Source of the DNA: Inonotus obliquus
Lineage: Eukaryota > Basidiomycota > Agaricomycetes > Hymenochaetales > Hymenochaetaceae
DNA length: 64,000 nucleotides
Reading direction: 5' to 3'
Assembly: GCA_032164295.1 (NCBI GenBank)
Contig: JAJHTX010000007.1
Coordinates: 1,834,501 to 1,898,500 of the forward strand
The notes under the pieces are model-generated. The model was not told where the DNA came from. It was given only the letters and a program-made list of their open reading frames with translations, and ran no database searches. Every line of letters starts with the position of its first letter. The first letter of the stretch is position 1. Positions 1 through 10,609 of the stretch are shown here, one piece after another. A program made the translations under genes and the position numbers.

Positions 1-1098
1 GTCGTATAGGACGCTCCAGGCCCATAGCAAGCCAAATACTACGAGGGCTTGAATAAAGCACTGACTAGTGGAACTATATAGGTACTTACCGTAGTAGCTG
101 CAGATACATATAGTATGTAAGCAATGATACTGAAGGAGTAGCTCCCGCACTTACCGGTCGTCCTTGACCGTCACTATGCATCCCTGTATTGGCGATACAT
201 CACTTAAAGCAACGCTTGCGGCTGCCCACTAACGATGGGTTAGACACATGTGCCACATTCTTGCAGTTTAGCACTTACTGCCTCAAAGGAGTAGAGAACG
301 GTGGCAAGACTTGCAAGTAGGAAAAGGACGTGCCGCTTCCCGAAGTACATGGCGTACAGACGAAGAAATATGATTGCTATCCGTGATGGATGATTTGTAA
401 ATGTGAAATGATTGACAGATAGAGATTCGTGCCTACCACCGATGACCATATCACTGATTAATGCCATAACCAAAGGAAAATGCAGGAAGACACGGCATCT
501 GCCAGATTAAGTTTGATCGGTTTGAACCGGGAGGTGCGAGGCAACTCACATCTGCAACGAGCGGATGAGCGCCAGAAGAAGCCAGTTGGATTGATATAGC
601 ACTCACTGATGGTGACCAGGTAGTTTGATGATTTGCTGCGGAATCAAGCTGTGAGATCACATGCTGATTGATTGGTACATGCGACGCGGACCAGTGATTA
701 TCCATATGTAGGAAATTAAAGGAAAATAGCGATTCTAAAGACATATAAGTTACTCCAAAGTACGAGAAGTAGAGTAAAGCCACTCACCAGAGTGAATAAG
801 ACATCAGGGGGAGTCAAACTACGCCGCCATACCCTCTCAACTTCCAGGTCGATGGTCAGTAGATGGTCATACAATAGGACCACTGAATAGGAAGAGGAGG
901 GAAGTCTGAGTCAGAAGAAGACTCCATAGTACGCAGAACATCCACTTACCACAGGAAGCGAGCTGGTAGCACTTGGAGACAAAGCTGTATCTCTCGTGGT
1001 TAGAATTAATTGAAGAACTGCACGGTCAGCTTGACTGACAGAATATTCTGTTGTCGAATCTCGTCTGTTGAAACTAGGATTTCAGGGGAGCCGGCCAT
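1..1098 (-). CDS. DUF6533 multi-pass membrane protein (3' part off the left edge)
   Basis: Fungal integral membrane protein of unknown function, recognised from the DUF6533 N-terminal pattern. The start is the ATG at 1098, downstream of a TATA box. The exons in order read: a short hydrophilic head; RYSFVSKCYQLASC; VVLLYDHLLTIDLEVERVWR (the family's LLxYDxLLTxxxEVxxxW signature); LTPPDVLFTL joined to NRYFPLISYIW; then, after less certain exons around 450-620, a hydrophobic exon with FLRLYAMYFGKRH (the family's LRxYALY core); and a last visible hydrophobic exon with FIQALVVFGLLWAW. GT..AG junctions near 949, 782 and 270 fit. The exons between about 450 and 690 are not fully resolved, and the C terminus lies beyond base 1. 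Related proteins have about seven membrane segments and a variable cytoplasmic tail. The family is clear; the exact exon set is not. Confidence 0.72.
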
Positions 1099-1819
1099 AC
1101 CAAATCTATGATCGCTAGCTCAAGCGCTCCTGTCTCTTCAAACGAGGATCAGTAACACCTGGAGTGCTGGGACGACGCGCAGTTTAAGTATACGGCGGTG
1201 TACAGTTCCTGGGAGAAAAAGACCCTCAGAAAGCCCTATTTATAGCACCAGCGAGCAATACCGCGTGCGTGTAACTATGGGTTACACTTTGTTCGGTCTT
1301 GAGATCATGATGTGTTGCCACTGATCATACCGGTCGACTAGAACCACCTTGGCAAGTTTACAGAGACGTAAAATGGCTATGATCATTGAATAGCGCAGCC
1401 ATATTTGTAGCGGTGAGGTCAGCTCATGCATAGGTCTTCCGGTTCGCTCAAGAATGGCGCCTAGAATGTCGGGACCAGCGTTTTTGCGATTTACAGATTA
1501 TGGAGAGCAAAACACGAGGTTCTTCCCACCGGGGAACAACTGGAAGCGATCTGATCCATTCCTGCGAAAAAATTTCTTCGCTGATTCGTGTGCATTTACT
1601 TGTAGTTATGGAATGGAGAAAGGAGGACCATCGTCATCAAAGTAGCGTGCAGAGTCTCAGAGCCACCTGGAGCTCTAGAAGGAGAAAAGTGCGCACGTGA
1701 CACGAACAAGGACAAGAGCTACTGCAAGTGCAACCGTCATGATAAGCCGGATGCTCAGAAGTCCATCACGACATCGCTTCTTATCACTCAACCACCATCT
1801 GAACCGCAGTAGATTCGCA
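1099..1819. other. Intergenic divergent promoter region
   Basis: Lies between the starts of two divergent genes. Apart from the TATA box near 1240, nothing coding or repeated is recognisable. Short open frames at 1454-1938 have no plausible protein character, except where they overlap the first phosphatase exon. Confidence 0.5.
1237..1245 (-). promoter_or_regulatory. TATA box of the DUF6533 gene
   Basis: On the minus strand the bases read CTATAAATAG, about 140 bp upstream of the ATG at 1098. This supports the chosen start. Confidence 0.5.
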
Positions 1820-2497
1820 ATGACGTTCCTCCCGCCGTATAGATACATGCAGGGCGACGTGAGTTGTCGATTTCGTATCAGATCTACTGTGCCACTGAGG
1901 TTATAGCTCGTGATTACATACCGTGTCGAAACATACAATAGGACCTCGTCGCACTAATGAAAAGCGACGCGAAAGCGCATAAGGATTACGTCGTTGTCGA
2001 CGTGCGCGATGATGATCGCAAGGGCGGACATATACTGAACAGCGTCCACTCGCCGTCGTATGCGTTCCAAGAACAGGTTCAGGACCTCGTGGAAAAGACG
2101 AAAGATGTGCCAACGGTTGTGTTCCACTGTGCTTTGTCGCAGCAGAGGTATGTTACATTTCCAAATTAGGGGTATACAGTGACTGAAATGCTGTTTTCGA
2201 ATTTCAGAGGTCCGGCGGCAGCTCGTGTTCGTCACAACATTTTTGTCACCTTTTCGGGCTATTTGATAGTTGGTATCAAACAGGTTTACGCTGAGCTGCG
2301 TAGTGAACTAAACGAGAGGGAAGGAAAGGAGAAAGATTTCACTGTCTACGTCCTGCGCGGCGGGTTCACCGAATTTCAGATTCGCCACCGAGTAAGTACC
2401 GTGGATTAGTGGTGGACGTGTAACTGATCTTTGCACGTAGAACGATGCACAGCTCATAGAGTCCTTTGATAACAATTACTGGGATAAGTACTTTTAA
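1820..2497 (+). CDS. Cdc25-like rhodanese-domain phosphatase (Ibp1/Ych1 type)
   Basis: Small single-domain rhodanese/Cdc25-family phosphatase, like fission yeast Ibp1, budding yeast Ych1 and the arsenate reductase Arr2. Five exons: 1820-1858, 1942-2147, 2208-2226, 2284-2391 and 2441-2497, giving 142 aa. The N terminus MTFLPPYRYMQGD leads into YVVVDVRDDDRKGGHI, the rhodanese CH2A region. The catalytic loop is HCALSQQRGPAAAR, with the nucleophile Cys, the C-x5-R phosphate loop and the SQQRGP signature of this subfamily; an intron splits the loop Arg codon. LRGGFTEFQ is the conserved C-terminal strand. Length and motif order match the family. It probably removes phosphate from protein or small substrates, or reduces arsenate; sequence alone cannot decide which. 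It is convergent with COX20, 119 bp apart. Confidence 0.88.
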
Positions 2498-2616
2498 GAC
2501 CTGCGACCTCCCGCGTACCAAGATGCGGGCCCGCTGATACACGCAAGAGGCCACTCTTCTATCACCTACGTGCCATCCCCGGATCTCCGCTACGACGGAT
2601 GACGGCGATAAACTCG

Positions 2617-3353
2617 CTACCCTCGATCCTTTCCATCCACCTCCGTCTTTCCCTCTTCCCGCGCAGCGCGCCGGACCTTCCTCTCTGCCATTTGCTCAAC
2701 TACAGCCCTTACCTTCTCGCGTTCGCGTCGTATTCCTGCTCTACATACATTCCTAGAAGATACCGAATGGTTGATAAACATATAGTGTTATTATCTGGTT
2801 AAGAAGCGGTGGAGAAAGAAGTGATTACATACCACGCGCCAACGGATACCACGACGAACGTGCCCATTGCCCAGTTTGCCGCCACGAATGGCTCTGGAAT
2901 AAAGGATAACTATAATCTTTTCTTGATCAGTAGTGATTGAGTGAATGAGACTTACTGGTATTCATACCCCGTACGAACCCAATCCCAACGCCAGCACCTA
3001 TACCCATGAGAAGACTGTTCCGTGCGCATGGAATTTCACCAATATGCTTCAAGTCATTCCACAACGAGATTCTCTTCCTTTCGCGTCACGTCACGTAAGA
3101 AACAAGATAACAGTAAGTGTGTCAGTTAGAAACGAAAAATGATATTGGTGGCAGAAACAAAGAGTCAGTCAAAGTCACGACATGAAAGGGAACGAAGCCG
3201 ACTACAACGTACCTGTGTTGCCAGTTTCAAGTCTGTCCACCTACTTCCCGTGGTATACACCTGTTGTGCAACTGCCGGCCTCCTCTCGGACTCAGCATCC
3301 GTTGGTGTTTGCCTGTTGGTTTCAGATACCGGTGCCTCAGTTTTTGATGCCAT
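2617..3353 (-). CDS. COX20: Cytochrome c oxidase assembly protein COX20
   Basis: Mitochondrial inner-membrane chaperone that stabilises newly made Cox2 during complex IV assembly. Four exons on the minus strand, 3353-3213, 3073-2956, 2893-2833 and 2752-2617, give 151 aa. The hydrophilic N terminus is followed by IGEIPCARNSLLMGIGAG, the family's conserved IPCAR-xSLL lead into the first membrane helix. The second helix is FVAANWAMGTFVVVSVGAW. The tail is highly charged (RRERE, EQMAERK), as in fungal Cox20. All junctions are GT..AG and in phase. The ATG at 3353 was chosen over one 11 codons upstream because the protein then starts MASKTE, without an extra hydrophobic stretch. Confidence 0.85.
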
Positions 3354-3636
3354 GCTGCTAGACAAGAAAGATCGGAGGATAATCAAATTCCGATTTTCTC
3401 ACGTACCCGTTAAATCACATGACTTGAATCACACGCTGTGCAGATTCTTGCTTCTCTCCATTCAATCTGCAGAACAGAACAATGTTTCGGCGCAGACAGG
3501 CCTGTGGGAACCACAAGCGATATTGAGTGGACTTATGTGACGCCCGTATTGATATCAGTAGTCTGGGAGCGTCCGAATGCCGGCTCTCTCTCTATCGAGT
3601 CTTCCTTGATACCCGATCCTTGAAGCTGCGTGCAAA

Positions 3637-4736
3637 ATGCTCGGGTCCCCTCACGTATCTAGGCTTTCAATCCTCCTTCTGGCACTCTTTCTAGACTCGG
3701 CTCGCTCGCAGATCAACCAAACCATCAGCGCCATCGATCCACGAATAACTTACGTTGGTGAATGGACGGAACAGGATAATGGTGCACACATGTTTACCAG
3801 CGTAGCTGGAAACTTCTCTCTCGACTTCCAGGGTACAGCGGTCTACTGGTTTTCACGGAGAATACATAACGGTGCCATTGCATCGGTCACTCTTGATGAC
3901 GAGGACGCCGTAGTCATTGACCTGAGTGAGGGTACGACGTCCAGCCAAGTTGACGGCGAAGCCGCAGTCGAGGTACTTTTCCAGAAAGTTGACTTGGATG
4001 CGAGCGATAATCATCACTTGATCGTAAGATGGAATGGACCTGGAGGGGCTGGCGCTGGCTCGTTCTTGGAGAACTATCGTGTAATGTCCGTTATCGTTTT
4101 ATTTTATCCTCGCACCTTTCCGACGTTAATTGTTTCGTCTAACGACCTAAAGATACACAATCGATAGTGACACGACTAGCTCTGGTAGTACATCCACGAG
4201 TTCCGGTTCAGCGTCCGGCCCAGGAACCTCGAACGGGCACATCGGTGCCATTGTAGGAGGTGTCGTTGGCGGAGTTGTAGGCATCCTAATTATCGCTCTT
4301 GCTCTGCTATGGTTTAAGAAAAGACGTGGTCGAAGGTCCGACATACAAAATACGGTAACTGGTAAGCTTCTTACAATATATCCGAGCGTATTGCTATACG
4401 CTGGCATACAGACAATCTCACTGATTATAAACCCGCATTGGTACAATGAAGTAACACCTTTCGTTGCTCCCCAGTCACCACCAAACAATTCTTCTGCACC
4501 TAGCATGAAGCAACCTTTAACCTCTGGCCAATTGGGGAGTAGCCAACTCTCTACGTCAACACCAGCAACGCCAGAGACTACGACCGCGACTTCAAGTCCT
4601 GAGACGCGAGGTAGAGACTACTTTCCCTCAACTATAGCGGTATTGAATAATATTAATGGCACCACTTCCACCACCTTTAGCCAACGCAAACGTTCGGGAA
4701 ACAGCCAACGACCCCCCACCACTCTACAGTCGCTGA
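3637..4736 (+). CDS. Single-pass surface protein A (sensor-like, PPxY tail)
   Basis: Predicted type I plasma-membrane protein of 290 aa; the family has no name I recognise. Exons 3637-4085, 4153-4361, 4452-4610 and 4681-4736 were set by comparison with the tandem paralogue at 5061. A signal peptide (residues 1-24) precedes an approximately 125-residue extracellular beta-rich domain (ITYVGEW, FQGTAVYWFSRR, LTVRW-like), then a short Ser/Thr/Gly linker. One membrane segment is built on GGVVGGVVG and followed by KKRRGRR. The cytoplasmic tail is Ser/Thr-rich and ends DPPPLYSR. The architecture resembles fungal cell-wall sensors. The first domain could be a carbohydrate-binding jelly roll, but this is inference. 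The first intron has a GTCCGT donor and the last exon is only 56 nt. Confidence 0.75.
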
Positions 4737-5060
4737 TCTGGGTCAGGGTCAATCTCTTATGATGATATCTGGATTGTCAATTATCACCATCTATACTCTA
4801 AATACCGGCATCAAATGTTTTATCATTATTTAATCCATTGCCCACTGTGGTATATCATCCGTACTGCGGTTTCACCGCCAGGCACAGATGCTGAGCATTG
4901 TTCAGGTCAGATCCAGAACCAAGACCAAGATCACGGAGAAATTTATAACTCCCGACTTCCTGAGGTACCATGGGTCCTGGCGGTCTGGCATCGCTTCAAT
5001 GGCAGTTTCTCTCTCTACCATCTCTCCCTTGATACCCGCATATTGAAGCCTGCATGTAAC
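4737..5060 (+). other. Spacer between tandem paralogues
   Basis: The spacer includes a segment just upstream of 5061 that resembles the 3540-3636 region before copy A (short CTCTCT tracts, GATACCCG, TGAAGC). The duplication therefore includes some promoter DNA. No gene seen. Confidence 0.5.
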
Positions 5061-6591
5061 ATGCACGGCATTCGTTACTTATCTGGACTCTCGATTTTCA
5101 TTCTTACATTCTTTCTGGACTTTGCTTATTCTCAGACCAACCAAACCATCAGCGCCATCGACCCACGAATAACTTACGTCGGAGAATGGACAGAACAGGA
5201 TAACGGTGGACATATGTTTACCAGCGTAACTGGAAGTTTCTCTCTCAACTTCCAGGGTACAGCGGTCTACTGGTTTTCGCGGAGAATCTATAATGGTGCT
5301 ATTGCGTCTGTCACTCTTGATAACGAGGACGCCGTAGTCATTGACCTGAGTGAGGGTACGACGCCCAGCCAAGTTGACGGAGGAGCCTCAGTCCAAGTGC
5401 TTTTCCAGAGACTTGGTTTAGATGCGAGTGGGAATCATCTCTTGACTGTAAGGTGGAATGCACCTGGAGGGGCTGGCGTTGGCTCGTTCTTAGAGAACTA
5501 TCGTATAATGTCTGTTATCATCCTACTTTTTTTCTTGGTTATTGCAACTTTTCTTACTGACGGATTAAAGTTATACGACTGGTGGCGACGTAAACAGTGT
5601 TTCTGATGGTGGATCCAATCCCACACCAAATCCCACACCAAATCCCACACCAAATCCTGCGCCCAATCCCACACCCGATCCTCCATCAACTCACAGCACG
5701 ACTTCTACATCATCGAACACCAACACGGGCGCCGCATCCGAAATTTCCAACTCCAGCGAATTCAACACCCTTCCCACTCCCATCCGCAATTCCGACAGCT
5801 CTAGCCCAAGCCCAGTGATAACCACAACAGTTACGGACGCGCCCGGAGCCGTGATCATCTCATCAGATCCGAGTCCGATCACAACTATACTTTCAGGACC
5901 CTCAACATCCTCCGGTAATCCCGATCCTAGTCCCGATCCCGGTCACGACCCTGATTCTGAGATTGGTTCCGCATCCGATTCAGGTGGGTCCTTGAGTGAC
6001 CATGTTGGTGTCATTGTAGGAGGCGTTGTTGGCGGCGTTGTTGGGCTCTTACTTATTGTTGTTGGTCTGTGGTGGCTTTGGAGAAGACGTACCCGAAGGT
6101 TTCGCATACGGAAGACAGACTCTGGTAAGTTTGTGCGATTAGCCTTCTGACATGCAGAATAGTTTAGCTGACTATAGTCTACGATTGATGAAGTAACACC
6201 TTTCGTTTCTCCCAAATCACCACTAACAGCAAACGACTTGATAGTTTCACCACCCTCCGTGAAACCACTTTTAATCCCAGGTCGTTTCGAAGGCCGTCGA
6301 TCATATGCTTCAAGTTCGGTAACACCAGAAACAACGACGGCGATGGCTTCAATGCCATCTCGAAATCCTCAACTGGGACATGTAAACCCAGTTCGTAGCT
6401 GGAATGGACCAAGCTTTGACTCTAGTTTCCCGAGTCCGAAGCAGGGAACATCTGCGTCAGGTAATGGCTACTACCTTCTCCTTCGCTTGAACAGTATTGA
6501 CATTGGAATTGACACCCTCTTCGACGCCTTTTTAGCTAGCACAAGCATGCAGGAAACGGTCTTCGACCCTCCTCCAGTGTACAGTCGCTAA
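5061..6591 (+). CDS. Single-pass surface protein B (tandem paralogue, PPxY tail)
   Basis: Tandem paralogue of the gene at 3637, 441 aa. Exons 5061-5509, 5571-6124, 6194-6460 and 6536-6591 have the same intron phases as copy A. Signal peptide and extracellular domain are nearly identical to copy A (ITYVGEWTEQDNG, FQGTAVYWFSRR). The difference is a linker expanded to about 150 residues, with NPTP repeats encoded by a 12-bp minisatellite followed by Ser/Thr/Pro-rich, probably O-glycosylated sequence. The membrane segment again contains GGVVGGVVG and is followed by RRRTRR. The tail ends DPPPVYSR. An in-frame ATG lies further upstream (4815), but 5061 matches the start of copy A and gives a proper signal peptide. 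A read-through of the last intron is open, so splicing there rests on the paralogue. Confidence 0.75.
5617..5676 (+). repeat. 12-bp coding minisatellite (NPTP repeats)
   Basis: Five tandem 12-bp units based on AATCCCACACCA; the first three are identical. They encode Asn-Pro-Thr-Pro repeats in the linker of surface protein B and are absent from paralogue A. Confidence 0.9.
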
Positions 6592-7114
6592 TACAAGCAC
6601 GAGCACGAGTCACTCTCTTTCAATATCCTCATCCTTCCCGATTCCTAGCAGATTTCCTCCTCGATTCCTAGCAGAATCCCACTGTCCTTTCACAGACGAT
6701 TCTATCTTTCTTGTTGCCACTCTTTTCCATAGGCGTCTTCAATGATAGGATTTGTATTTCTGAGATCGAATCCACAAGGAGAGAGGAAATACACCAAGGC
6801 AAACATAGCAACACTATCTCTTTTGATGGAACAACGGAAAGTGATTTCGAAGGGCAGTACCATTGGTTCAACGTCCGGCACCCGGCGCACGTACTTTGAG
6901 CGCTGGGACTAAATAAGTTACTGATGATTATGCGAGAGGTCCACGTCATCGACCGAATGAGCGAAGCAGATACAAAGCAATGGTACAACAAGTAGCTCTT
7001 TATCGGAATCTCAGGTGAAGGTACGAAGGTGTTCAAAAGCCATCACTGACGAAGAAAAGGCATGGCTACTGATAAGTTGGGGACGAGAAAAAAGATCCCG
7101 TAACAATCAAGGTG
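6592..7114. other. Convergent intergenic region
   Basis: Lies between the 3' ends of the surface-protein gene and the WD40 gene. Open frames on both strands (6668-7036) overlap each other and show no recognisable protein features. Confidence 0.5.
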
Positions 7115-8894
7115 TCAGCTCTCTGAAGCACCCAGGTGGACGACTCTAGTCTCGTCATCCTGAGCAATCCATAACCATTTTGTACCACGAGTAGTGTTGT
7201 CGCGTTGAGTCACCGCGAGAGCTCGCGCAGGGGTTTTCAGTTGAGAGCCATCGAGGAGAGTTCCGAGTTGTTCTCCAGTTCGAAGTGACCATGCGCGTAT
7301 TCTACGATCTTGGCCTGCAGCGAAGAGGAATGAGGATGTTGGGTCGGTTGTTATTCCCTGATGGGAAAAAATGGTGTCGTGTTATTGAGGAAGATGCGCA
7401 TAAGGAAGCACGTACGAGGTCAAGTGAGTATGAATTTACGTGTCCCCTAAACGTCAGTACGGGCTGCACTCCAGTGCTATTTGCAAAACGCAAGTCGAAC
7501 ATCTCGAGCTGTCAATGCAGATCAGCCAGCAGGTAAGATTACGCTTTGCACAATATAACTCACATCTCCGGCACTTGTCCCGACAAGCATTTCCCAATCA
7601 CTCACAACTTGTAAATGAGTGATGGCCGCATGCGTTCCTCTGTATTTTACACCTTTCATGGAAGGATCCGAATCCAAATTGTCTTTTCCAGTAAAGCGCG
7701 ACCCAAACAGGTCCGTGCTTGAATCACCACGCGCACGCACATCAAATAAGCGGACTTCTCCATTCCGCAGGCCGGTTGTGATGGTATTCTGGCAAGTGGG
7801 GTTTAAGAGAAGATATCTCGTCAAGAAGCAACGAGAGGCTTACAGGGCCCTGAACAATAGACAGGACGTCACTCTTGGCGTGTAATACCTTCTGCTTCTT
7901 CGTGTGAACCCCTACGTCTTTTACCCAGACTAGCTTTTTGGACATTCCTATGATCTATTAGATCAAATCATTTTAATCTTGGCTTTGTTCCTACGCTCAC
8001 CTATCGCTAAGCTCTTGTCCAAGAGACTCGCAGCACGAATGTCTCCAGCGCAACTAACTCTAGGCTATATTCAGTTGAATAATTAGCGATAGGCATCGCA
8101 TGAACAAAGTTGGACTGACGAATGACATGCCAGAGTAATCTGGAGCATTCAAATCCCGAACCGCTAACAGACAGGAGTCGCATGTACTGGATACCGCACT
8201 GTAACGTAGCTTCACGTCAGTAACACGCTCTTGGCTTCAGTAGAAAACGCGTACACCGCGAGATTCCCAGACGTCACAATCTGTTCTACAGCGGATGCCG
8301 TACCCAAATGATACGAAGTGAAGAGTCGCGAATTATTGTTAAATCGGTCAGGTCCGGTGCCTGTCCTCGACTTATTCTTGAGCACCGCTCTAGAGCAGTG
8401 TAGAACCCCGCGAGAATCGCCGACAAGTACATTGAGGGTATCGCCAATAGTGGTAGCCTATTGCAATTGAAACTAGAATGAATAAGGAAGCCAGGGATTG
8501 CATACATGGAAGGAGTTAATTTTGCTCGACTGCCAGGTCAAAGGGCGAACGGGAGGGTCGAGCTCAGTATAGACATTGAGCAAGGATATGCCCTCCAATT
8601 CGCTGAATGAAGAAATTTTTTAGTGATCTTCGTAGCATCAAAGAAGGTAACTTACTCCGCAATTCGCACTCGTGCCGAAACGTTACTCGTGCCAACTCTC
8701 GAGGCTTTGAGGTATCTAGAGGTGGCAGGCGACCGTCGCTCAGGCTGCCGACTATCAGTGCAGGCAGCTTGTTCGTCTATAGTAATGTCGTCTATAGCTT
8801 TTCGCTTTGGTTTTGATGAGATTGGAAAATATCTGTGGCGTTCATCGTCCCAGTAGAAACCAGGCAGCTCTAAAGGCTTGCTACCACGAGACAT
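7115..8894 (-). CDS. DCAF4-like WD40-repeat protein, with an apparent frameshift
   Basis: WD40 protein resembling DDB1-CUL4-associated factor 4, a presumed substrate receptor of CRL4 ubiquitin ligases. Start at 8894: MSRGSKPLELPGFYWDDE followed by RHRYFPI matches the LPGFYxDxxxxRYF signature of that family. Exons begin with 8894-8656, 8602-8506 and one from 8457. Later ones carry blade-like segments LNVLVGDSRGVLHC, KSDVLSIVQ, TTGLRNGEVRLFDVRAR and LFAAGQDRRIRAWSLRTGEQ; the stop is at 7115. Near 8212-8224 the frame ending in SVLLT runs into TGA, while the downstream frame (DVKLRYSA, CLLAVRDLNAP) continues one frame off. No intron of workable size joins them. This is either a real inactivating indel or a sequencing error; all other exons look intact. 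Confidence 0.72.
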
Positions 8895-9141
8895 TTGCGA
8901 GATCGCAAAGAGAGAGGTAGGAAAGGAGATGATGAGAGTTGGAAGCAAAGGACAAAGACATGAGGTAAAATTTTATAAATTACATGAGCAACCGGCATGT
9001 AAAAAAGACGTTACACCACCAAGCCAAGAAGCCCTAATCTCAAAAAGAGCAACATGACGTCACATGATCAACCTCTCACGTCTTCATCTCCCCGACTCTC
9101 TCTTCCGTTTTTCCCGACATCGTCCTTTCCTTTCTGCCACG

Positions 9142-10159
9142 ATGTCCACTCCTGTTTTCCGTCGCGTACTCACTCAGGCGACGCGCAGACATGTGCAAAG
9201 GTCGTCGACGAACTTACGTTCGAGTCTCAGACGCGGTATGGCGTCCTCACAAGCTCCTGGAAAGTCCAGTGACACGCTATGGTTGGTACGTTGTCCTTTA
9301 ATTCTCTTTGCGAATTAATCACTTATAATGCGGTACTTTCTTTGTCCTCTCCCTTAACAGATTGGTTCCGGTACAGTCACCGCTCTTGGTGTGCGTTTTC
9401 AATGTCCACGTCGTTCATGGCACAATTGACTCACGTTTTGTCATGAACATTCGTCCCTCTCCTGCCCTGCCGGATCCCTTGGACTATGCGTGGATTGTGG
9501 TGTATAGGTGGCATACATACTCTCGCCACCTTCAAAAAAGCATGCACATGACTCCGCCAAAGCTGCGAAGGCGCCGATTGAACAGGCTTTACCCAAGACA
9601 GAAGAGAAGAAACCTGAACCCGAGTTATTGAAAGACGATGAAGGCTCTGTAGAAGATGTTAGCGACAGCCAAAAGAGAGGCTTTGTACGTCCAGAAGGGA
9701 TATTTTCGAGTCTGGCGCTTTCTCACAGTTCTCTCAGGATACTGATTCTCCCAAGGATGCGCAGGCTGCTGAAGAGGCTAAAGCGCGCTTTGAAGAGGGT
9801 GCACCTGGACAGACGGAGTTAGAGAGGAAGCCGGAGCAAAAGGTGAGGCCAACAGAGACGAAACATACTGGAACTCTGCAAGAGAAGCCCGATGAAGGTC
9901 CGACTGACTTGGGTGATGCGCGTAAAGAGGCAAAGGTGCGTTATGGTACTTCAGAACTGCTGCGCTTCATTTTCTGGAGGCGAGAAAGTCATACTTCCTT
10001 GAAGCCATCTGCACCATACTCTCATTCGTCTTTGAGTTGCTTCGTTGTGTGCGGCCTGATGTTGGTCAACGAGTATGCTGACATGTTGTATCGTGAACTC
10101 TTTTCAATGCGCAGGAAGAAAGAGCTCCCAAACAGATTGCGGAGAAGAAGGAGTCCTAG
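9142..10159 (+). CDS. Predicted mitochondrial single-pass membrane protein, unknown role
   Basis: I do not recognise a named family. Exons 9142-9285, 9361-9390, 9508-9684, 9738-9935 and 10115-10159 give 197 aa, all joined in phase 0. The N terminus is rich in Arg and Ser with no acidic residues (VFRRVLTQ, RRHVQRSS), as in a mitochondrial presequence. A short hydrophobic segment follows (LWLIGSGTVTALGVAYIL, about residues 46-63). The rest is a long, charged, low-complexity tail rich in Lys, Glu, Pro and Ala, with Lys-Glu pairs that could be partly helical. It is probably an intrinsically disordered protein of the mitochondrial inner or outer membrane. No catalytic motif is visible. The start ATG at 9142 was preferred over 9064 because the presequence then begins cleanly. 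Confidence 0.65.
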
Positions 10160-10609
10160 AGTAATTGCAGCAGTGTCTGCCGCAGGCCGCAATCTATGCA
10201 CTTATGGATTGTATCTAAAACGGGACTCTAAATATGACTTCGTTTTCTACCAGACTACAGCAACTGCTCTCCTTGAGAATGTGTGTCCTCGCCCAGCGCT
10301 CGCGGTGAGTGCGAAGTGCCTTGCAGTTTTATCTACCGAAGATGCAAACGCAACTTCGGATGCGTATGCTGAAGCGGCTGGCGAGGAGTGGCGTGCTTCT
10401 AAAGTGCTCGCTTACTCGCCAAAGTGTCAGCCTCTCAGCCATATATACCGGGCAAAATTACTAGCGTTCCATCTTTCATTCCCTCTGTGTCAACCAGTTC
10501 CACGACTTTATCCCCTTCCTTCAACTCATCCACTCCTTTATACCACAGTCGTTTGATAAATTTTATCCCCGGGTTCTCATTCTCGATCCTCCATTGGGGC
10601 ATATCAATC
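10160..10609 (+). other. Intergenic region upstream of the sugar transporter
   Basis: No gene recognised. An open frame covering 9843-10556 is antisense or shadow sequence over introns and has no protein character. Confidence 0.45.

Noticed and set aside
9843..10556. 237-codon plus-strand frame
   Set aside because: It runs through the intron and stop of the mitochondrial-protein gene; the spliced model in the same region explains the sequence better.
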